Below the pieces are notes generated by a model. It did no database searches and was not told the DNA's origin. It worked only from the letters and a program-made list of their open reading frames with translations. Positions 56,560-64,000 of a stretch of 64,000 nucleotides of DNA are shown here, in pieces. The translations under genes and the position numbers were made by a program. How positions within the stretch are numbered: position 1 is the stretch's first letter; each line of letters opens with the position of its first letter. Origin of the DNA: Strobilurus pachycystidiatus. Taxonomy: Eukaryota > Basidiomycota > Agaricomycetes > Agaricales > Physalacriaceae. The stretch spans positions 3,013,268-3,077,267 of the forward strand of contig JAHLMK010000002.1 in NCBI GenBank assembly GCA_019915135.1, given 5' to 3'.

Positions 56560-58394
56560 CAGGCCGCAGGGGATTTGGTGCATAAGGGAGGAGGTGTCCT
56601 TGTCGTATTGCCGTTAAAGATTATGAAAGTCCGGAGTGACCGATTTCGGTTGGCCGTGATGCCATCACTGCCGATTACGGTGCTGTATTCGTCTCCGTCT
56701 TCGCTTTGACTCATTCCTCCAAGACGTACGGCGCGTTCTTGAGTTGTTTCGCTGTCTTCCATTTATCTTGACTAGGGTCCTGGTCTTTCCAGCGAATCTT
56801 ATACTTGCGGACGCGTTTGTGTTTTCCTTTCCCTCGGAAAAGCCGTTCTTCGACAATTCGGTCGATCTCGGCTTCCTTCTCGAGTTTGTCAAGGTCCGAC
56901 GCGTCGAAGTGTTTGGTTGGCCGTTCCCCGAACTCTGGGGGTGACGCCTCGTACTTCTCAAGGTGAGCAATGTTTATGATAGGATGGATCTTGCTGTCCG
57001 TTGGTAATCTAAGCTGATAAGTGACAGCACTGAGTTTCACTTGAAATCTCGAAAGGTCCGTCATACTTGAGGAGGAGTTTCTTCCCACGACCTTTCTCAT
57101 CCTTCTTTAATAGCTCGAGACTGTGAGGATTCAGCACTACAAGGTCTCCTTCCTCAAACTCGGTGAGTAATCGGCCCTTGTTGTATGCCTTTTCTTGGAA
57201 GGCTTTGCTAATGGTGAGCGCGTCTTTAGCTCTCGTTCGAGCAGCTTCGAACTGCTCTACTAAATCGACCGCACTGTCCTCCTCATATCCCGTGTTCAGC
57301 TTACTCGGCGTGCCACCCTTGGTAACCAGATCGCCCAAAGGTCGTGGTACGTAGTCTGGGTCAGTGAGAATAGCGGCCTCTGTTATGGGTTGATATCCGT
57401 ACAATAGAAACGCTGGTGAGTAGCCACTATTGGAGTGTGGGGTGGTGTTATAGGCTAGTGCTAATTTGTGTAACCAGACATCCCAGTCGTTCCTTTCCGG
57501 ACCGACAAACGCACGTAAGGTGATTTCGAGTCCTTGATTCAACACCTCCGTCTGACCGTCAGCCTGTGGGTGATGCGAAGTGGTGAGTGCTCTGGTTATT
57601 CCCATCAAAGTGCAGACCTCCTTCCAGAACGCGTTTCTCCATCGCGTATCTCTGTCCGTGATTACTTGCATAGGTATGCCGTATTTACATACGACCTCCT
57701 TGAAGAATATCTCAGCCGTCTCTGGAGCTGAGATCTTGATAGTGCACGGAACGAATAGCGCGTACTTGGTAAGTTTGTCCACTATGACTAATATATTGTT
57801 GTACTGACCCGACGACATTGGTAGTTCCGGGATGAAGTCCATCGTGACCACTTCGAATGGTCGAGTCGGGATGGGGATTGGTTGTAACAAACCGACAGGT
57901 GCGTGTCTCCGTGGCTTTGTCTTTTGACAGATTTCGCAAGTGCCGACATATCGTTTGAGATCTCAAGACATCCCGCGCCAATAATGCGTGGCTGCGAGAC
58001 GATTGTAGCAGCGGTGATATCCCGCATGCGCACTTTCAACCGGCGAGTCGTGAACCTGCTTCATGACTTCCAGTCTTAGAGATTGTGGTACACACAGCCG
58101 GTGATTTCCGTTCGCATCTTCGAAGAAGATAAGACCGGAGTCCGCATAGTAGTACTGAGGGAATCGTGATTCTCCACCGAGCTCTTGACGTGCATCAATC
58201 ACTTCCTTGAAGTGTGCGTCATCCATATAAGCGTTTCGCCATCTGTTAACTTCGTCTTCCATCATACTGATGTCAATTGAGTAGGTTTGACTGCACGAAA
58301 CGTCAAGCTCCAAGTTACTGTGTACTTCTACGGTGGAACTCAATGTACTACTTGCAGTTATGGCGGTCGCTTCTGGGTTTGCGATTGTAGCCAC
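56560..58394 (-). pseudogene. pol: Chromovirus (Ty3/Gypsy) integrase and chromodomain, two lesions
   Basis: Zinc-binding HHCC: HDSPVESAHAGYH ... CEICQ. Integrase core: first Asp in VVTMDFIPEL, second in VITDRDTRWRN, Glu in ADGQTEVLNQGLE, so the DDE triad is intact. Then YNTTPHSNSGYSPAFLLYGY and the C-terminal LLTEFEEGDLVVLNPHSLEL. The chromodomain follows: EIDRIVEERLFRGKGK, KYKIRWKDQDPSQDKWK. A TGA stands between WRGMS and DLKRYV, where related elements have Arg, as from CGA to TGA. A one-base shift lies near 57045 after KYDGPFEI. Reverse transcriptase and RNase H are not found upstream, so the 5' half is missing. Confidence 0.9.
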
Positions 58395-58399
58395 TAGCT

Positions 58400-61170
58400 A
58401 AGGTCTAGTTAGGGTGGGTAGTACTAGCAGGGTCCCGCACCATAGCGCCGTGTGGATGGGGCTCGCTCGCACGAGAGGATGGACCCGGAGGACTGGTGTA
58501 GTGGGTTGACGACGACGATTGGGTGTTAGTGGCGTAGGATGTTCGCTGAGTCGTGTAGGCTATTCCAAAGGAAGCCGCCCTCGGAGCTTTTGCGACCAAG
58601 TCAGCGCCGCAATTTCTTCCGATAGAAAACTTGTTATCTACGACGACGTCCTGGCTTCAATACATCGCATTTGCGAGCCATTTTTTTACTGTGATGTGGA
58701 TGAGAAGGTAGAAGCTGTGATGTGGATGCAATAGCCCGTTTTGAGGCTCGTTTTATACCTGTTGGGCTCCGTGATGGTACCTGGGTTATGTGACTCGAGA
58801 TGTTCTTGTTCCCGAGCTGTTAAGATGTGATCCGCCTTCTTGTTATCCACATTTTTTCTTCCAGAAACTTTGATTCATCCTCAACTTGAACAGCAGCTCG
58901 GCGGCGCCGTCATTTCTCAGGATAAACTCTCAAAAAAAAATCATTCGCCACACGCGATCGTTTGCGCCGAAATGAAATATCTGCTTGTCAAACACATCAG
59001 CTGATCACAAAAGGTGGGTTTGAGATAGATTGTGTGTCTAGGTTGTCCCGTTGATTTGAACTGAGTATGCGGGAGATCGGTAAAAAACGTTCGAGTCGCA
59101 GCGATGGACTAGGGTGGAGGCAGCGAGAGGGCAAAGATACATTCTTGGTGCGTGCGTCCTCCTGTGCGACTACATCGTGACGACTTGTATCAATTGAGAT
59201 GATCATGGCAAACGCAGGATTTGGGATTGAGAAAACAAGTATATCACTTGTTCCTTCAATTGACGCATGGCTCAAGCCATAAGTACTGCAAGAGAGCGAG
59301 CTCACCACATCGACGATGTCGTGGAGGAAATACATTTTGACTCACCGTTGCAAAAAAAAAAAGGAGGGCGGACGTCGAGATCGTTGTGTTGAGGGCCGTG
59401 TCAGTGAAGTCGTCCGATATGAAGTCGAAGCAATCGCTTGAGTGATACTAAACACGTATCAGTAGATGTTAAACAAGACATCAAGATTCACACACCTTGC
59501 GTACATGTACCAATGCACGTCGGGCTTCGATGAGGGCGCGCAATGTCAGTACACGAGAACGAACGATAAGTGAAAGACGAATGGCATACCTGCAATTCGT
59601 TGCTGCTTGTATCCTTGACAGCCGTTCGAGAGGTCTCGTCGTTGGGCGTACATCCTGTCCCGGAGAGCAAGCGAGATATAGCTAAACGGCAGTGTTCAGT
59701 GCTGGTACGAAGCAAGAAGAAAAAGAGCAAGCGTTTACCTTATATTCAAGTCCGACGCGTGGGGAAGAGCTTAGACTTACGATACAGTAGTAACAACATT
59801 ACTTCGACTACGTACATTCACTCTTCGGGTACGTATCAGCGTCAAACAAGTAAAGTAAGAACGGTGTCTGTAAGTAAGGTACAGGGCGAGACAGGTATAT
59901 AACCACACAAATCAACAGGCAGCGAAGCCACCCTCGCTCGGAATGACACCGAACTCGCCGCATCCAGAGCCGGTATCAATTTGACGATAATCTCTCCCTC
60001 CATAATGGCGGCTGGGAGGCGCGTACGTACATGTATGGCACATGCGGGCGTTACGACAGCATCCGAGCACGTCGCGTCGCGCAAACAATCATCGGACATC
60101 CGGGTAGGTAGCGCCATGATCCGTCGTCGAGGATCCCTGTAGCGTAGCGGCGACCGTCAAGGCGCGCTGTTACTGCCTCGAACAACGGCGGCGACTCACG
60201 CTGGCTTACACCCTCAAGGTACGCCGTGTTACGGTTGGTCTTGTACTTGGTCTATATTAACGTTCTTTACTCACAGATTCTTTAACTCTTTCAAGAGCAA
60301 CATCCTCGGGGACGACTGTGCTGTCCTCAGCGAGTTCACAAGGCGCGTCTACCTCTGTACTGAACATTTGACTTGTACTAACCATTATCCTTTTCGTATT
60401 TAGGATACGGCTTGGGAGGTTTCAGTGAGCGAGCACTGTGCGAACTAGATAAGTCGGATCGGCGCAAAGTAACGATAACAGACGGCCTACCCAAGTAACG
60501 CTCGGCGAGAGCATAATCCGTCATACGGGTGACACGATTAACAGCCAAGCGGACCACGGATTCGCGGGTTCCACAGAGTCAACGGCGATGGTAACGGCGC
60601 CGAAGAGTAAACGCAAAGGCGACGACTACGTCGTCTAGTCCATTCAGAAGCTCAACTTGGCCATAGATGGATCTCTACATGTCTATCAGTCAACAGTGAG
60701 TAGACGAACATTGATTAGCGTACCTTTCATCGCGCAGTGTACCAACAGACACAATGTGGAGTTGGGCGCTCGATGTCTGAATGTGAAGCTCGGTAAGCCG
60801 GAAAATAAGGAGAGCAAGATGACGTACCATGAGCTTTGCAGGCCGTCTCTCTGCCCAAGGATTCGGGATCACACTACAGGCGTATCTCTACCAATGACAC
60901 ACCAGTCTGCTCGCAATCGCCGGTCGAAATCCCGCCGCCTCGACCTAGGCTCGATACCGATGTTGGCGGGGTCCAGCGGGCGCGATAGCCGGAGGGAAAG
61001 CATGGTGCGAGCGGCGAGGTCGTTGAAGATACGAGATATATCGATGGACACAGCGCCGGATAGGACAACGGTGTCGTTTGCGAAGTCTCGATTCCTAGGT
61101 GGATGTTGGGATGAATGGCGGATTCGATGTCCGCGACGGCGGAAGTCATATCGTCGGGGCCCAATGACGA
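58400..61170. other. Unresolved interval with exon-like pieces
   Basis: 58405-58599 (minus) is Ser/Thr/Pro-rich and may be the linker upstream of integrase. From 58740 to 59840 nothing is supported. At 59842-61150 minus-strand pieces look coding (for example VAVSIDISRIFNDLAART-like text near 61020 and FRARVASLPVDLCGYIP near 59910) but frames and splice sites could not be joined into a model. Confidence 0.3.
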
Positions 61171-61174
61171 GACG

Positions 61175-62042
61175 TCATCGTGGAAGGACTCGATGCGCGT
61201 GGTCATGTGTGGTCGTTTGGACCGGAGTCGTTGTTGTCGAGTACGGACGACCTGTGATGGCCGTGGTCAGAGGCTAAGTCGAGAGCCACGCACCTTGTCC
61301 TAACTTAATCATATAACAAACACTTAAATGCGAGTCTTGAGGGCTTGTTGAAGACATGGGCGCGAGTGTTTGAAGTTTGCGAAGGCTGGAGGGAAGAAAA
61401 ACGAGTCGGTATAAGCCTTACTGAGTATCTTGAAAGAATATTGACTAGCTTACCTTTGGTAACAGTTGGTGGTACGACACCACCGCGTAATGAACGGTTT
61501 GCACCAACGCTGTGTCCGTACGAGAGAGTGAGCGACAATACTGAGTCCACCGGCGAGTACAGGCTCGATAAGGTACGGTGAATGTTGGGGTCCAGTGGAT
61601 TGGACGGGTGTTGGACGTCCATGGCAGCGTTTTCGGGCAGTGGAGGGAGTGCTACACCATTCGGGGACGGCGCAATCGACGCGCTTGAGGTGTTCGTCGT
61701 CGTCTAAAACATTACGCAAGCTAATTCAGTATGGACAGTGTGAGGACAGGCGATGGCGACGTACTGGGCGGTGTTTGTAGGCTATATCGACATCGGAGAG
61801 CGCCGATGAAAGGTTTGGCAGCCTCGTCAAAGAACGGTCGACTCTTCTGATAAAAAGCTTAGCGTGAGCAAGGGAAGAGAGGCGACAACAACAACGCACC
61901 AGCTCTGGTCAGCGGCGCATAGAATCTCCTGTCGGTCCTGCGCAGGTGGTCGTGGTCGACAATTGGTGAGAGGACCGCGACCTACAAAAGAGTAAGCATG
62001 TTATTGGGCGACCGGAAAAAAAAAAGACCACTCACGACTCAT
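61175..62042 (-). CDS. Six-exon hypothetical protein (194 aa)
   Basis: Exons 62036-62042, 61900-61981, 61765-61841, 61454-61703, 61294-61385, 61175-61251; introns 54, 58, 61, 68 and 42 nt, all GT-AG. The phases run 1, 2, 1, 2, 1 without a stop from ATG 62042 to TGA 61175. The first exon is only 7 nt. The product starts MSRRGPLTNCRPRPPAQ, has a middle part DEAAKPFIGALRCRYSLQTP and ends TTTHDHAHRVLPR. No domain is recognised. A pyrimidine-rich leader and a TATA box at about 62192 support the start. A second frame is also open over exons 2-4 but has no ATG and a stop in exon 1. Confidence 0.6.
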
Positions 62043-62185
62043 TGACGTCCGAGTCCCGACGCGGTGTGAGAGAACGGTGCCAGTGACGGTGGTCCAGCGA
62101 GAGACTGTGTGTGTGAGAGTGGTGAGTGGTGGTAGTGGTGGAAGGAAAGGAAGGAAGAAACTGATGGCAACAAACAAACATCCGC

Positions 62186-62210
62186 GACTTATATACAAGT
62201 CGCGCCCTCC
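62186..62210 (-). promoter_or_regulatory. TATA box within a short inverted repeat
   Basis: CGCGACTT and AAGTCGCG form an 8-bp inverted repeat around ATATAC, so the TATATAA on the minus strand sits in a possible hairpin. It lies about 150 bp upstream of the start codon at 62042, followed by a C/T-rich leader. Confidence 0.55.
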
Positions 62211-62849
62211 GGCCGCTCCGAAAAATATACATCTCAAAAATAAAGGGAATGTAACGCACATGTCACAGAGAAAGGAAAGATGGCAGAGGAAGAGCGAGAA
62301 AGGAGGAAAGAAAGTCGAGAGAAAGGCGGGTTGACCCCCATGTCTTCTCCCCGACCTCCGTTGCATATCTTATATTGCCCGGAAACTGTTTTAGAGCTCC
62401 GCAGAGTCTAGAGCGGAGCGTTTAGTAATGTCAGGGTGAGAAGAAAGAAGGAGCAGATCGAGCAAATATACGCCACTTAGCCGGCGTTGCTACGCGTGAT
62501 ACTGTGCGCCCTGAGCGAGCGAGACGTCAACAGACATTACACTGAGTGAGTTCAGCTTGGTCTAAGCGTTAGCTTGCTTTCAACTCGAATGATATCTCGT
62601 TCGAACTTATCTTGCTGTCCAAAGTGCTCATGCGCACTTTCTATCGTCCTTGGATGAATCCTCCAAAACCCAAAGCATTGAAATTGCTTCAGGGTAGTCC
62701 ATCAATGTAAACGCTGACCGTCTGATGCGAATGAACGGCCGTCAGGAGAAGCAGTAAACGAAGTCGCCGTTGACAGGCAAACAGCGCAATGCATTGGGGC
62801 GCGTATTTCAAGCATTCTGGGCGCGGGCCGTGCGATGGGGCGCAATAGT

Positions 62850-63176
62850 TTATTGACTGACGGATTTAAAACATGTGTCAGTGGAGCACAGAGCCGACGG
62901 AGAAGAACAGAAAGGTACATACCTTTCAGATAGACAGAAGAAAGCCGTTCGGCGCAATGAGAGACGGTGGTCGTTCAGGATGACGAGATCCAGATGCGAA
63001 TTGAGCAGCTCAAATTCGAGGAAATAGTGATCTGTAAGCACTCCCAAGTCAGCTAATTGCGCTGAGGAAGAGCTAGTTAGCAGAAAGACGGAGGAGAAGG
63101 TCGCCAGCAGCGCTGGCGTCATTGGCGGGCCCGTATCAGCGATGAGATAAGATTGCAGACCCCTACAACGCGTCAT
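62850..63176 (-). CDS. Small hypothetical protein
   Basis: The frame from ATG 63176 (MTRCRGLQSYLIADTGPPMT) through a hydrophobic stretch (PALLATFSSVFLLTSS) and LEFELLNSHLDLVILNDHRL ends at TAA 62850. A 66 nt GT-AG intron (GTATGT...GTCAG) just before the stop keeps the same frame whether spliced or not. No family is recognised. A real gene is possible but evidence is limited to frame and splice signals. Confidence 0.35.
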   Translation of the reverse strand: MTRCRGLQSYLIADTGPPMTPALLATFSSVFLLTSSSSAQLADLGVLTDHYFLEFELLNSHLDLVILNDHRLSLRRTAFFCLSERYVPFCSSPSALCSTDTCFKSVSQ

Positions 63177-63779
63177 ATCTGGCGATAATCCAGATCTTGA
63201 CCGTTCGCAGGGTCCAGTCACCGCGCCAGAACAAGGCGACGCGAAAACTCCAAGCTGGAGCGCGTTCTCCGCTCCAAATTTTGATGGAATTCAACTTACG
63301 TATCATCCGTAGTGTATTCCAAGTGTAATTGAGTTGATTCAATGAGTGAGGCGGCCGGAATCGTCGAAAGACAGTGAGAGCGCGAAATCGACCGTGCGGA
63401 GGTCGTGGTACCAGTAAGAGTTACGTTGATGGCCGGCAAGTCCCGATATGGACCTTGGCCATCAACCACCATGATTCCCGTCCATTTACGAGGCTCTACG
63501 ACTGCTCTACGCTACACCCCAGTCGTCTCACTATCAGGACGAGCCAGTACAATATCCCGAAACACACGGCGTCCAACGGTCTGGAAACACCGCGAACGTA
63601 AAGGTAAGGGTCTGAAAATTTGATTCTAGGACAATTCAATTGAACCCTGGTGACAGCTGGAAGGTTTTTTAGGCTTGCTACATTTGAGAAGTTTCTAATT
63701 CCATAAAACGAGATCCTCGTGTACAGGTGAGCTCAGATCTATGACCGGTGTTCGGGGTTCACTAACATATTCGTACGCT

Positions 63780-64000
63780 ATGTAGTAGGTCCCATAGCGA
63801 CTTTCTAGGGTCCTCTGGCATTCGCGGCCGTAGATACCATCGGTTCGAGTGGATCAGTTGAGCTCTTGGACGTCTCAAGTACCAGTTCATAAGGTAAGTC
63901 CTTTTGTTGTTCATATTCACGAAGACTTGAATTGACGAAAGTTTGTTATATTGCAGACTGTCACTACCACAAGTATATCTAATTTACTGCGTATCTTACT
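63780..64000 (+). repeat. Second copy of the block at 28.88-29.08 kb
   Basis: Carries the same ordered blocks: GCGACTTTCTAGGGTCCTCT, ACGTCTCAAGTACCAGT, GGTAAGTC, TTGAATTGACGAAAG and TACTGCGTATC. An exon-intron border (AAG followed by GTAAGT, later ATTGCAG) is visible. The copy runs off the end of the window. Confidence 0.6.

Noticed and set aside
61305..61719. Alternative open frame across exons 2-4 of the 61.2-62.0 kb gene
   Set aside because: It has no ATG and meets a stop in exon 1, while the other frame runs from ATG to stop through six exons with matching phases.

Overview
The window looks like nuclear DNA of a basidiomycete fungus, most likely an Agaricomycete. This is an inference. 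It rests on many 42-60 nt GT-AG introns with CTRAY branch sites, the large mushroom-type TET/JBP-like dioxygenase family (36.5-38.3 kb and a fragment at 28.6 kb), a RecQ-like helicase fragment, a chromodomain-bearing Ty3/Gypsy element and two hAT-type MITEs. No bacterial operons, rRNA or CRISPR were seen, and no intact functional tRNA.

Layout. 0-7 kb is mostly repeats: four copies of a ~300 bp dispersed repeat, TCTCGTT-type short tandem repeats around a small three-exon gene (4.24-4.61 kb), a tRNA-like module, and a minisatellite of 144-160 bp units. 7.0-8.5 kb holds a small two-exon gene and a convergent kinase-like gene. 9.0-15.0 kb holds a family of three complete two-exon paralogues plus a fragment (minus strand) and a nine-exon gene (plus strand). 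Eight copies of a short hairpin element are scattered there, and three of them make up most of a spliceosomal intron. 15.8-20.5 kb is a transposon graveyard: a truncated MITE fused to a Ty3/Gypsy integrase piece, a complete hAT MITE with 8 bp target duplications, and a probable LTR. 23.3-25.4 kb has two minus-strand hypothetical genes. 25.4-28 kb carries a diverged ~1 kb tandem duplication. 28.06-28.87 kb is a chimera of a RecQ-like helicase N-terminus and a dioxygenase C-terminus.

30.4-43.8 kb holds three recognisable conserved genes, each with several reading-frame breaks: PP1 phosphatase, acid trehalase and a P4-ATPase (flippase) piece. Between them lie a second AT-rich hAT MITE, an open PD-(D/E)XK-like nuclease gene starting 85 bp from its edge, and the TET/JBP-like gene. 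44.5-49.7 kb is one long multi-exon minus-strand gene with acidic tracts. 50.2-51.2 kb is a truncated SNF2 ATPase. 52.8-54.2 kb is a multi-exon coiled-coil gene. 54.2-58.4 kb carries the 3' end of a minus-strand chromovirus with LTR, polypurine tract, chromodomain and integrase. 58.4-64 kb has small hypothetical genes, one of which (61.2-62.0 kb) resolves into six clean exons behind a TATA box.

How it works together: there is no metabolic cluster. The window is a repeat-rich region where host genes sit among mobile elements, several host genes are decaying, and short hairpin sequences appear to have become introns. Gene models were spliced by hand. Splice sites and frames were checked by codon phase only, and no similarity search was possible.
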